Below, one piece after another: positions 10,916 through 23,000 of a stretch of DNA of 64,000 bases. Position 1 is the first letter of the stretch, and every line of letters starts with the position of its first letter. Source of the DNA: Symsagittifera roscoffensis (lineage: Eukaryota > Xenacoelomorpha > Acoela > Convolutidae); the NCBI RefSeq assembly GCF_963678635.1, contig NC_087065.1:51220452-51284451 (forward strand), given 5' to 3'. A program made the translations under genes and the position numbers. Below the pieces are notes generated by a model that was given only the letters and a program-made list of their open reading frames with translations, did no database searches and was not told where the DNA came from.

Positions 10916-12018
10916 GAGGAAAATGCTAACAGAAACTCTCTCACCGCAAGATATTTTCATTGTAATGTAGATTTAGTAGACAAATGATATTACTGAACCA
11001 CTTGAAGATGACAAACGGATCAATACTCCCAAACCACACAACCAACATCTGTTGAAATTTCATCCTAAAACGAAATCAACGCTGCTCCTCGAATAAAAAA
11101 ATAATGTCTGAGCTGATTAGCCAAGTTTTCAGGAAAAAGATCTAGCAGATTTTCTTGCAAAAAATGAACTTTGCATGGCTTGGTTTTTATCGAAGCGTAG
11201 GAAAGTAAATACAATCGGTAGAACTAGTTTTTTAATTTTCATCTGCACATCAATCTCCTAGTCAGCAAAATGTAATCTACATAACTATAAGAAATTTTAA
11301 AGAAACTTTGAAGCTGGTCGGAGAAATAACGACGGTTTTTCAGTTTTAAACGTGAGTATAATTTTTGACTCTGAAAAATATGAAACGAAGAATTTGTTGA
11401 ACATCGGTTTAGGAAGAGAAAATCTTGGATATATGAAGTTTCATGTCGATTCAGTGAGTTAATTCAGTTTTTACAGAAAAATGTGATCCATGTGTTTAAG
11501 TTACGCGACATGTATCTATCCAACTACTTTCAGTAGACCAAGCAACAAATGAACTATTTTGCAAGAACGACTTACGACGCAATTACGATTGACGGGAAAA
11601 TTGAAGTTCCAATTCTTAAACGGCTCTGAGGTGTCGGAAAACCCATTTCCACACTTCAAATCAGATTTATCAATTAGTAATTAGTCAATACCATCTGAAA
11701 ATAGTACTGAAAAGATATAACTCGACGTTAATGATACGCTTGAAAAGCCCTACTACACATTATACCGACAGTAAAAACGAATAACCAAAACTGGTATCTG
11801 ATGGACATATCAAGTCTCGAGTGTCCCGAAAAAGGCCACTTAATTAGCGCAATTGTTTTTTGATGATTTAAAAAAAATTTAATGAACAAACCAACAAGAA
11901 CAAGGACCCAAAAATCTTAGTTGAACGGATAAATTAATAATGCCGCAGAAAACAGAAAAAAACCTCGGAAATCTCCGAGAGACAAAAATGGTTTAATAAT
12001 TAGGATAAAAAAGCATTT
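10916..12018. other. AT-rich spacer between two LTR elements
   Basis: No reading frame, repeat unit or terminal repeat was recognised here. It is the flank between the Mag-like 3' LTR and the outer edge of the large minus-strand element. Confidence 0.5.
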
Positions 12019-12396
12019 TGAGTTATGGCATATTGGTTATACTCTTAGAGTAATTTCAGATAAGGTACACCGTCTGCTCGTCACGCTATCTTATTTTCGG
12101 CCGGATAGATTCGTGCAACTTCTTAGTCTAATACCAATCTTAATCTTACTCTTATATCTCATAGTCTCAATACATCTAGTGTGCAACAGTTTATGCGAGT
12201 TAGTTCCAGAATGAGAACAACTGTATTCTAGGCTTAATTCAAATTGTTCTGGTGTTGAAACTACAAGTAGTTTCAACACTTACAAATAAGTGGGTTGTTA
12301 GTTTGATGGAGTATGATTGGTTAGTATTCAATGTTTTATAGAGATAAAATATCAGAATAATATCCAATAATAAATTCTAGTTTAGATCTGGTTCCA
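12019..12396 (-). repeat. 3' LTR of the giant element
   Basis: Partner of 29168-29544 with about 4-5% differences by eye. It retains the TATA-like box (TATAAAAC, 12333-12340) and the inverted repeat at 12252-12279. On the element strand it is preceded by a short purine block GGATGGG (12397-12403) where a polypurine tract would be. Confidence 0.85.
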
Positions 12397-12403
12397 CCCA
12401 TCC

Positions 12404-14053
12404 GGGGTTTAAGGAGTTTAAGTTTTTCAGTGTTCTATTGTAGTGGAGGATGGATGATGGTGTTTTCTTTTAGAAGTTGCGAGCATATTCTTTTTTTCTG
12501 GTTTGGAAGAAGAGTTGTTATCACGATCGTTTCGGGAGATCGTATTATGGTTTCTGATCGGTCGCGATGAGTGTTGATTTGGTTGAATTAGAGAATAGCA
12601 ATGTTCCAATCTGGTTCAGGAGTGGCCATGTAGTTTGACTTTGGATGCAGTGCCTGGTGACTTGGATCTGTACGTATACTTGAACATCGAGATGGCCATT
12701 GTTCGGTAGCAATGGGTTTTCTTTGCTGCGATGCCAAGTCGTACTTTAAATCCGTTAAGTGTAGTGACTGTAGGCAGCATGTCGGGTGTGTTTTGCCATT
12801 CCGTAGTTGGAGTGTGATTGGGTTGTCAAGTTCCTTGCTGCTCGTCTTTGGGCTGTTTGTTATCTATATACTGCATTGTATTATTTACATATACAAATCT
12901 TTGTTAATTTGGTTTTTAGTTATAATCTTGTATGAGTTTTTATCGCAAAAGCGTTATCGCAAAAGTGTATTGTTTAGTTCGGTTAGTTTTAAGAGCTACT
13001 CACACTTGAGTAACTCTCGTCAAAAAGAGAGTTGTAGGTCGTAAAGCGTGGATGTAGCGAGGTGGGTGAGGCCGGATATAGAGCATGCTCAGGACGTCCT
13101 CTCTGGTGGTTTAGGCCAGGAGTGAGGGTATAAGTTCATGTTCTTTTTTCGGAGGGTCCTGTTTGAGTTCAACCTTTCGTGCCTTTTTATCACTGATTTT
13201 TTTCTTTTTTGTCTTGGTTGTGTTTTTTTCTCAAAAATCAAACTGTTTGTTTTGGGTTTGTCTTTCGACTTTTTGGTGCTTTGTTCTTTTGTGTTCAGAC
13301 TTAAAAGTAGTCTTCAACTGTTTGTTTTGGGTTTGTCTTTCGACTTTTTGGTGCTTTGTTCTTTTGTGTTCAGACTTAAAAGTAGTCTAGGCTGGTGTTA
13401 ATCCAGTTTGGGAACCGTGGGTTTTCTTTTCTTAGTCATGCGGTTAGGTTGTGGTTTGTTTAGTAAGCTTGCGACGGTTGGTTTGGATTATTATTTAAAT
13501 CCTTTCCAACCGGGTCAAAGAAAAATTTGAAATGTGTCAAACTGGTTAGAGTTGTTATCAGTGAAAGTCAAAACTTGAATTCATTCTTTTAAACAATTCG
13601 TCGTGGGCGAGCTGTGCGATTGTGGATAGAATTGTGGGCGAGTGAATATTAAAACTATAAAGAAGCGTCTTTGAAAAGGTTAGTATTGGTATTAATTTTA
13701 TAGGCAACGTTTATTAATTTACTACTTTGAAATTATTAATTTTACTGCTTGATTTGGGGGGGAGGGTTAAATTATCAATTTATTTTCATTGTAAGAAATT
13801 TTACTGCATAGAGGACAAGAACTTGTATATCAATTTCTTGCTTTGTACAGGAAAATTTTACTGCTTTGCTTATTGAAATTGGTTAATAGAAATTTATGAA
13901 TCTAGAAAAACGTTTTCTGTTTTTTCTTTCAATTTTCTGTTTTGTAGATGATTGATGATTGTGCCTGTGAAGACTATAAAAAGAAAGAAAACATTTTTTA
14001 TGAATGGTTAGTTTTTCTTCTAATTTGTTAGTAAATTATTTAATTCATAATAC
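12404..14053 (-). other. 3' non-coding region of the giant element
   Basis: Between the last ORF and the 3' LTR there is 1.6 kb with no convincing minus-strand frame. It contains a perfect two-copy 75-bp repeat at 13241-13388 and T-rich stretches (purine-rich on the element strand). Confidence 0.5.
13241..13388. repeat. Two perfect copies of a 75-bp-period direct repeat
   Basis: Positions 13241-13313 and 13316-13388 are the same 73-bp sequence (starts AACTGTTTGTTTTGGG, ends AAAAGTAGTCT). Identity in an otherwise old element suggests a recent local duplication or conversion. Confidence 0.85.
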
Positions 14054-15761
14054 CTATTCGTCTGTGAAGAATCCGTGGGGAAAAATGTCATGTATGATCT
14101 CTGATGGTGTTAGTAATTTAGCTAGCAAACGAATGATGTATTTAGTTTGAAGAAGTGGCCAAAGCAATTCGAGTGCCTTAATGATGCTGTGCTCATCAGT
14201 GCTAGGTGAGAGTTCATAAGGTGTATTTTGAATGGGGTTATAAATTTTATTGTTATATCTGGTGTTATGAATGAATTCTAGGATTGGGATTTCAACGGGC
14301 TGTAGGAATTCGTGTGGGACGATTAGTGGGCGGGATTCGTCTACGATGAAGTTTTTGGTTAAGGGACAGAATATATACATCTGGGTAATGGGATCGTAAT
14401 TGCGGAGGATGCCTTGTAGGTTAGTGTCTTTAATACAATAAGTGAAGTTAAGAAAGAATGGTGAGGTGTATTTGGAGTTAATATTTTGATATCTATGGTG
14501 AATTTGTCGTGCTGGTGTATTTTGAGTGTAATGATGTTGGATGAATTTATAGTAAGCATAAGTAGTTCGTAACATGACGTCGACTGAACAGTGCAAATCA
14601 CGTTCTTTGGGTGCGAGGAAATGAAAGCTTAGTGAAAAGTGTTTAAATTTGTTAATGTATCATAAGCTTGAATATCACGAAATGCTATTGAAATGACGTG
14701 GTCGTGTTTTTTATCTAAAGTGTTGAGGGTGAAAACGTATGGTGTTTTAATGTTGTGGGTTAGCAAATTCGTCGTCGTTTTAAAGATGTCTTCGTTAGGT
14801 CTTATGATGTTATGATCGTAGTGGTCGATGAAGTATTCGTTAGTTTTGAGTGCATTGAATCTGATTAGTGATTGGTTATATCCTATCTGCGTGATGTTTT
14901 GGGGTGAGTGCTGTTATTAAAAGGTAGAGTTTAGTGCTGCATTGTTCGTTGTCATGGGGGTGTTTTATAATGGTAATGATAGTGGACTAGTAAAGTGATA
15001 GAATGCTGTCCATGAAAGTGTAGGGTATAATACTTGCTCATTTACATAATTAGGGGTTTCGTCGTTGGGGTCTGAGTGAGAAAAGGGTAAAAATATTTTG
15101 TTCGAATTTTTTTGTGTTAGTGTGAAGTGGATGATTAACAAATGTTGTGGATGTTCCTGGGTTAGAGGTAAATGAAGTATTAGGGAATTTTCTTTTAAAA
15201 GTTCGGTAGGCTCGGTTTGTACTGGAGGATGGGATTGATGAGGAAGTTGGGTTTTGCAACGGAATATAATGTGAAGAGGGAGTTGGGGTTGATGGGTTGG
15301 ATGATTTTATAGATTGTGAGAGTTGGTGAATGGTTAGTGTTTGAGGGTGCTGTAATTGTTGTTGAAGTGTGATGAAATTTTCAAGCTCGTGGGATATTTA
15401 TGTATTTACAGAGCTGTTTTTGTCGGAAGGTTCACTGGTCAAGGGGTGTTACATTGGAAATAGAAAAGGGAGGAGAAGGGGGCTCAATTTCGATTTGGGA
15501 GCGGGGAGGTTGGGAAAATGTAGATGGACTGGGTTCGGAGCTGGCAAATTAGTCGAGGGTCTCGAGATCGGAGTTATTAAATTGGGAAATAGTGTTATAT
15601 ACAGTTGTGTTTGAATTAGTGTCTGCATCCATGCTGGATGAAGTGTTATCATGCGTTGATTGAGGTGGAGGAAAAGCAAAAAGTGGGATGATGGGGAGGT
15701 TGCTTTGAAAGTTGGCTTGGTAGGAAATTGAGCGATGGAGTGATTCAAATTGGCGGCTCAT
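14054..15761 (-). pseudogene. Unrecognised ORF 3' of env
   Basis: An ATG at 15761-15759 overlaps the stop of the preceding frame as ATGA. The first part (15761-15437) is Ser/Pro/Gln-rich with one in-frame stop at 15551-15549. The 15259-15050 part is Ser/Thr/Pro-rich. From about 14905 a better-ordered region begins, with one frameshift near 14645, and runs to the stop at 14054-14056; it is rich in Ile, Asn, Thr and His and ends with F-P-H-G-F-F. About 280 residues of this last part look like a folded domain. No family recognised. It lies where complex retroviruses keep accessory genes. Confidence 0.45.
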
Positions 15762-18100
15762 CGTGGGCTAAAAAGATGGTTGTTCTGAGAGCGAAAATTA
15801 GTGGTATGTGGTTGTTCTATAATTTGCTGGTTAGTGTCTTCTAAATTAGGTTGTTGGGTTACTATGTGTTGGATTGGGCATTGTGGGTAATTATTTCTTG
15901 AAGATATGAGATCTGTCAGGACATTATTTCTGAAATTTCGTGGTACTAATGTTAAGGGATGGTTATGCTTTATGTTTTGTAATTGTGGTGAATCATCATA
16001 TGTGTTCGGTGTTGTTGATAGCTTGGTTTTGTATTCTTTTTTTTGAGCGTCTAAAAGTATCTTATTTATTGATGTAGAGAAAATTTCAAAAAACCCTGCA
16101 AAAAGTATGCGTGCTACGCTTGCTTGTTTGTTTACTTGTGTGTGTATTGCGCATGTTTTGTAGATTCCTTTAAGTAAAGAGAAAAGAAATCCAAGAAAGT
16201 TAAACGTTGCGTATATTATAGCCAATCTTTCTAAGATGTAGAAGGGCCATCCTAGAAAGGCAAAAAGTTAGTTTTTCAAATTTGCTAAGTTAAAAATAAT
16301 TATTGGTGAGATATATTGTGGTCTGTATTTTTCGCCATTCAAGTAAATGTAATCTTTTATATCTTTAAAATATCCGCTGTATTCTTGTGCGTATTTGTCT
16401 GGAAAGCCTGCTGTTTCTGCAAGTTTGTGTAGGTTTTCATTCATGGATTGTCGTCGTATAGTGTCCATTTTTGTGAAAAAGTCTTGAAATTGTTGTGTAT
16501 GTATGTGATGTTGAATGTCGCATTTAGAGTATATGCCGATTGATTGAAAGTCGATATTTGGATTGCGGGCAATAGCTCTAATGCTTTCTGGTGAAAAGTT
16601 TTTTAGTGGTTGCATAAGTGTGGGGTATGGTGTGAGAAGGTAGTATTTATCTTCGTCAGGACTCAAATGTACTACATTGTGGCTGTTTTCCGATTCACAT
16701 GGGACTGCTGTATTCCAAAATAAGTTTTTCGGGAAAGTGTATCAACAAATTGTACTTACTTTATTTTTGTAGATTATTGGGATTCTTTTATAGCATCTTT
16801 TGTCTTCAAAAACATATAAAGATGATACTTTTTTGGTACAAGTGTAATACCATAGTATGTTTCCTTCGGCGTCATTAAAATTTGATCTATAACCTGATAA
16901 TAAATATCCTGCATAAAGGATTTTAAGTACTGCTAGTGCAAGTGATTGTAGAATTTTTGTTCTTTCAAGTTCGCATAACTGATGTAGTGTTTCAAGTTCT
17001 GTTAAAGACATTTCTGGAAAAATTCTTTTTATGGTTAGTCTAATTTCATGTCTAGGTGTATGTCATAGTAAATTGCGCCAAAATGAGTGTTGTTCATTAG
17101 TGATAGTTCTTATAAACGTGTACTGTCTTTGCCAAGTGGTTTTATTTTTCCACCAATGTTTCCTGTGTTTTTAGGAGGTTTACTGGGATATATGAATTTT
17201 CTTCACTGGTTGAGTGATGTGTTGCCATTGGATGTATGATTAACTTTTCTTTTATCATGTCGAAACTTTGTTCGTTTTTGACAAGAATTTCTGAATATTG
17301 TGTTTTATAAGGGGGTTTGTTGTATTTACATGCAAGTTCCGTTTCGGGGTAAAATTGGAAAAGTGTCAACTTGTTTTCTATATTATGAATTTTTCTAAAA
17401 TTAAAATTACTTTGTCGGATTTGATCAGGGTTCACGTCTTCATAAGGGATTGATTCAATAAAATATCTTTTGGTAAAATTTCATCATTCTAGCGTGTAAT
17501 TTTGCTACTTGAAATGTTGTACATGTGTCATCGGAAACCAAACAATTGTTGCTTGTGTTCGTGTAGCAGGATCGCAGTATCCTTGGTCGTTTTTGCAAAG
17601 GAGTCTGATTTCTTGCTAAATTATAGTGTCATCTTTTAAATCTCGTGTTAATTGTACTTTTTTAAGTTGTATTTTCCAATCAAAAAACATTATTTCTTGG
17701 TATCCTTTGTTTTTAGTGTCCGCTTTACAATTTGAGAGGTTGTTTATTCTAATGCGTGGTATCCAATTTTTATCATGATGATCGTAAGTTAATCTTCCAT
17801 GTGCTCCGTGGAAGAGAAATTTTTCGTCTATTTTTATGACCTTGGTATCTTTCAAGTTCGGCTTGATGTGCAGAGTATGGAAAAAATTGAAAGTTTACCA
17901 ATTGTTTGGTTGTGCCTTTGTTTGATGTGATTTTTAATCGTTTAAGTTTGTTTTTCCAATCGTCAGGGCTGAGATGTAATAGTCTTTTGATATTACTTTG
18001 GTAGAAAGGTTCATGATCTAGTCTAATTTTATTTCCGTTTGAGACTTGAGAACAATGGATTTTCTTTTCGGAAAATGTTGCTGTGAATTTATATCATGTT
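15758..18100 (-). pseudogene. Envelope-like glycoprotein region
   Basis: Five successive open segments on the minus strand (17855-17616, 17435-17142, 17011-16742, 16666-16268, 16225-15758) read as one large protein broken by frameshifts and stops. It has paired Cys-rich stretches (one with C-E-L-E-R-T-K, another with D-K-R-C-Y-K-R), a long polar ectodomain, and near 16100-16250 a hydrophobic segment followed by a basic tail. Position 3' of pol and membrane topology fit an env gene, the cell-entry protein of errantivirus-like elements. I cannot assign the fusion class; the Cys layout makes me think of class III-like glycoproteins, which is a guess. Not functional as it stands. Confidence 0.55.
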
Positions 18101-19502
18101 AGTGTTGTAGCTCGAGCTTTTGAGTTGTAGCTCGAGCTTTTCAGTAGCTATTATGTTTGTTGTTTCTATTGATTGTGGTTCGGATTCGCATTGAGTGACT
18201 TGATTTATTGCATATTTATGTCATGTTTTTTGTTCATTTTCTTCAAAGTCATAGTGTGTGACTAGTAGATCCTGGGGTCCTGTTCGGGGGCAAGGATTGT
18301 TATGATCGGGTTTTGAGAAACTAAGAAAGAGAAAGTTCTGGAAAATTAGTATCTTTAGAAGATACATGTGTATGATAGTCCTGAGTATGGATTATAAAAA
18401 GTTATATATCCAACTGTCTTTTTTGTGTATCTATTGTATTTGTAGATGATTTCTGTGGTTATAAATGGGGGAGGTAAAGATTGAGCTGTTATATTTGGGG
18501 GAGGCTAGGGATAAGGGATGGTGATTTATATTATTTAGTCTTACTGTGATTTCAAATTTTAATGTCAGATTGTCTTGTGTAAGTATTTGTATGTTATGTT
18601 CTTGTTTATCTTTGTGGATATCTTGTCGATATTGTAATCTGTTTAGTGCCCAGTTGTGTAGTCTGTTACTTTCATGATGATGTTTAAAAAAAGGGAGGGG
18701 GTGCTACGAATGTATTCCAATCTAATCGTAGGTGTATGTTATTGGTTGAATTTTCTCTATATCTAGCGTCGAGATTTGTAGGAAATTTTTTAGGAAATGG
18801 TGTTTGTGAGATTTGATTTATGGAAGGGGTTGAAGGAAGTGAAAGAGTTTCTGGTAGTGACAAAGTTGTGTCAGATGAAACTTCTATTGGATCGTTCACT
18901 AAATTTGGTTCACCTTGATTAAAAGCTTGTGTCATCCAATATGGGAGATGTTCTGTAGTGGCTGGGTGATTAAAAAGATTTTCACGTTTCTGTTAGATGT
19001 AGGGGTTGAACCTAAATAATCTGATGGGCTGTTTGATGTGATTTGTTGCGATGGGGTCTGGGGAGTACTTTGAATTGTACTACTGGAGAGGTCTATAGGA
19101 TTTGCTATTGTTGAATGAAGTATGTTGAATTGAACTCTGAGGGTTTGCAAATTTCCATTTCGTCTTGGATGTATAATTCGTCTGTTTATTTCGAGCGTGT
19201 TTTGGTTTTGACTTTGATGTCTTGCTCTTTTAAGATCTTGTTGGAGAGGGGGTATATTTTATATGCTGGTTCGTATTGTGGTTCGCTTGGAGATGCTTGG
19301 CGAATTTTTGGTTCTGGTGTTTCGGACAATCGTGCGTGTCTTTTTTCAAATAAAAATGGATTGTCTTGAAAAGAGATGCGCGTTGATGATTGGGGGTTAT
19401 TTGTTTGTTTATTTGTTGGTGTTGTTGGAGGTTCTTGGGAGGTTGTTGGTGGGGACTGGCGTGGGGGTTCTTGACTAGCAATTTCGGAAAAAAATTGAAC
19501 AA
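18100..19502 (-). pseudogene. Polar region before the envelope-like part
   Basis: Frames 19502-19230, 19150-18932 and 18935-18684 are rich in Asn, Gln, His, Ser, Thr and Pro. They could be a disordered N-terminal part of the next protein or a separate accessory frame. A 20-bp unit carrying GTAGCTCGAGCTTTT is duplicated at 18104-18141 and adds to the frame breaks. Confidence 0.35.
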
Positions 19503-20659
19503 TTATTTGTTTATGAAGAAATTTTGTGTTTTTTGTGATATACTTGAATAAAAAGGATTAAAAGTATTGTTGCTAATGCGAAGGTTATAATAGCCTTTTT
19601 TTATACATCTGCATATTGTCATTATGAGGGATGTCAAAAATGTGAGAAATATTATAAAAAGAAGAAAAAGATCTGTTCTACTGAATAAATGTTGGAACAT
19701 TTAGATAGTTATTTGAAATATCGTACCTGAGAAAGTGGTCAAGGATTTTGAAAAAATTAACATAGGTTTGGGCTAGGGAATAAAAAATGATTGAAAAAAT
19801 GCAAACATTATCAGGAGGAGGATGATTATTTCTAGGATATCGGATATTAAGATTATACAAAGTTTGAAAAAACTTGAAAGGATTGACAAAAAAATGTTGA
19901 AAGAATATTTTGAAATTTGTTGACTGTTCGAGAAAAAAGCATTTGAAGAAATGATTCGTTCCGTCGAATTATTTTTTATTTTTTGAGGCTAAATTCGAGT
20001 GCGGTTGGATTATTTATTGGTTTTTCAACAAGTGGGTCGGGTTTTTGGTAAAGGAAAGTTTTTAGAGCTCTTAAGGGTCTTTCTAGTTTTGTTGTTATTT
20101 ATTGAATGATTGGGGGTGTCTAAGAGAAATTCGTACTTCAGGTTAAATGATCATGTCCATTTTGTTCTTTAGGTTAATTTAATATTTTTGCCTGAGGGGT
20201 TTTTGAGGTCTAAGTTGGGGCAATATTGTTGATCTTTCTTCTACTTGATAGGGAAGGGTTATATTATTGAGACTTTGTTTATTTCAGGTGTCAATGTTTA
20301 GCGGTTTGCTTATTTTTGACCTGGAGGTCCTTTAGTTATAGTTAGAGATTCGCTTGAAGGTGATTATTTGTCGGCTAAAGAAGTCGTGTCAAAAACGAGG
20401 TGATGATTCGGAAAAGGTTCTTATTGGCTGAATTTGAACTAGTTTGTTCAAGTGCTGTTCAGCATGAATTTTGATTTAATTTTTTGTCTTTGTAATAAAT
20501 TTTTTATTACTTTTTGATAAATTTCATTGTGTTTTTCATTGCTGTTTAAAATATATTCGGTGTGCGTACCGGAAGCTATTTTTAAAATTTGTGGATGATG
20601 AAAGTGATCTTTATCGTGGGTATGTAGTGGTAGATTAAATTATATTGATTTTTTAGTGG
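19503..20659 (-). pseudogene. Region after integrase with a small membrane ORF
   Basis: 20659-19860 has no recognisable domain and many stops. The frame 19700-19503 encodes 65 residues with one hydrophobic helix (L-F-L-L-F-I-I-F-L-T-F-L-T-S-L-I-M) near the N-terminus, then a Cys/Arg/Lys-rich turn. It could be a signal-anchor protein or a remnant of a larger membrane protein. No homology recognised. Confidence 0.4.
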
Positions 20660-21650
20660 GTTGACATTATCCTCGTGTATTTTTCGAGGAATTTGCTGTG
20701 AACATTATCAGTTTCCGTGGTTTTTGATTGAAAACCATTTCATAGGGTGACAGTCCTAAAGTTGTTGTGATTTGTGAATTATAAGATAATGGGAATAGTT
20801 TTTTATCTGTTGACCATTCAGTATATCGTGTGTCATTTCCGTTAATGATACATCTAAGATATTCATGTAATGAACTGTTCATGCCTTTGACTAATCCATT
20901 AGTCCAAGGTGCATGAGATGTACGTGGTGGTTTGCGCTTAATATTATATAAGTGGCATAGTGTAATGATTTCGTTATTTATAAATTTAGTGCGTTGTCTG
21001 TAACAAGGATTTCGGGTAATCCAAATTTTGCTATCCAGTGTTCATAAAGTGTTGTATATGCGTAATAAGCATTACAATGGGGTACTGTGGTAAGTATTAC
21101 GTAGTGTAAGAAAATATCGATTATGAACATTATATATGAGTTTCCTTCAGAGGATGGTGATATTGGTCCTTTTTTATCGAATGAAATTCTGTGATTGAAG
21201 TATAGCCTTTGTCCTTTAAAAACTTGTTTTCTGCAATTTGTTTTTGGTTATTCTATGGTTTGTTTAATTGACATGTTATGCAATCATTTCATAATACTTT
21301 CATCCAAATTGGTGCATCCAAATTGGTGCAAAAATTTTGAATGAAATTGGAGTATGTTTTTTTTCTGATTCTGAGTGTCCTTTAGTGTGCAATGAGTGGT
21401 AAGTATGAATAGCTATAAGCATCATACATAAAGTTAGGCGGGTTATTTTGTGATCAGATGTTTGGTACTCTAAAATATCTGTATTCTCGTTGATATAGGT
21501 ATTATTAAAATTTCTGAATTATCTAAGACGGGTTTTATTTACTGGAAAGGTGATATCGGCTTTAATTGGTTTGGTTTTATATTTGTGCCAAGACTTTAAT
21601 TGTCTAATGACTGGGTCAAGATTTTGATGTTTCTGTAATAACTCGAGTGT
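20660..21650 (-). pseudogene. Integrase of the giant element
   Basis: C-I-T-C of the zinc domain lies near 21275-21265. The first core Asp is in I-I-D-I-F near 21120, the second in V-T-D-N-A near 21010, and the region after the catalytic Glu (L-H-E-Y-L-R, L-G-L-S-P-Y-E-M-V) is open at 20882-20667. A perfect 14-bp duplication at 21301-21328 shifts the frame next to the zinc domain. Several stops occur. Confidence 0.7.
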
Positions 21651-21879
21651 TATTTTGTCTGTTATTGGGAGAAAAATGTTTTCAATTTCTGTTTTTGGTA
21701 GAGGTATTGTGTCTAGAGGGTCATGGAGGTTAAAGACATGGTTTATTGTATATTTTGAGTCATTATTTGGTGGGCCTGATAATTTTGTATTATGGGTTAG
21801 GTTTTTTTTCTTTTAAAGGGAATAGATCTGTTCTGTATGATTTTTGTTTGATTTGTTTTTGCTTTGTGTTGTTTTTTGA

Positions 21880-22345
21880 TCCATGAGGAATATGGTATTG
21901 ATTTAAATGCACATTTCACATTTTCCTAGTAGGTCTACTTCGTACAGGTTGTTTTGACAATCAAGATAGAGTAGAAAATATTGTAGATTATTTATTTGTG
22001 ATTGGTCTATGTCAGTTTTTACTGCATATTTGCATTGTAATCTTAGTGAAATTTCATCTTTTGCAGAGAAAAATTTAAAATTTTGTGATATTTCAACTGT
22101 TGTTTTTCTTGTTAACAATTCAGTTGGTGTATTTCTACTGAGAGTATCGGGTACTGCGAGGTTTTTTCCTGCTGTCCAACCTATATATAAGTTTGGGAAA
22201 TTCATTGAATTTAATTGAAATCTATAATTCTGGGAATTTCATTGAAATTAATTGAAATCTATATTTCTATGGTTTGGGTTAAATTTTTGTGTTAAAAAAA
22301 GGAAAATTATAGGTTTATGATCTGTAAAATTTTTCTAAGACAATG
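21880..22345 (-). pseudogene. RNase H tail and linker to integrase
   Basis: Begins with F-T-D-H-K-P-I-I-F, then an open frame (22205-21903) with A-V-P-D-T-L-S-R-N, a conserved segment that follows RNase H in Ty3-like pol. A local duplication of about 37 bp (near 22195-22268) adds AATTTCATTGAATTT-like copies and disrupts the join. Confidence 0.65.
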
Positions 22346-22350
22346 AACTT

Positions 22351-23000
22351 TTAGTCTTTTGTTTGTGATTGCATAAAAACATCGTCTAAATATGTGATTG
22401 CATTTTTATTGAGTATGAGTGGTCGGAAAATTTTACTCATGACTGCTGAGAATGCTGCTGGACCTATGGAAATTCCATAGAATAATCTGTTGAACTCATA
22501 TTGCTGGTTTTCAATAACGAATTGTGTTAATCGTCTGGATTGTTCGTCTAACGGCATTTTATTGTATGCACTTTTCATATCTGCTGTTGTGAAACATTTA
22601 CCGTTTGTTTTTGTGAGAACTACTTTAGTTTTTTCAATAGGCCAATTACATTTAGATTCATCAATGAGTGAATTGAGGTATTTTGCATCCAGAAATATTT
22701 TTTTTTATGATTCTCCTTTTTCTAAAACGATCACGGGGTTTATAAACATGCTACTTTTTGGTTGTTCTTTTTTTTACTGGAGAAATGATTTCATATTGTT
22801 CTAGTATTTCAATTAATCGGTTAATTTTGTCTTGTAAGTTAATTGGGACTTTACTTGCTTGTTGTTTTTTGAAAACTGCATCAGGTTTTAGTAGCAAAAT
22901 TATTGGTGAAATTACTTTTCTAACATCAAATTTAGATTTTACGTAAACTTTTGGATATTTCAATAGTAGGTCAGCTACTTGTTCAAATTCTTTTTGTGTT
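22351..23000 (-). pseudogene. Reverse transcriptase of the giant element, truncated
   Basis: Fingers (V-P-I-N-L-Q-D-K-I-N-R-L near 22870-22840), an interrupted D-A-K-Y-L-N-S-L, T-A-D-M-K-S-A-Y (first Asp), and the active-site box T-Y-L-D-D-V-F at about 22378-22395 are all present. The ORF stops at 22351. The thumb, connection and most of RNase H are missing: within about 60 bp the sequence jumps to the T-D-H-K-P-I motif of the RNase H end. An internal deletion of roughly 200 or more codons is the simple explanation. Confidence 0.8.
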
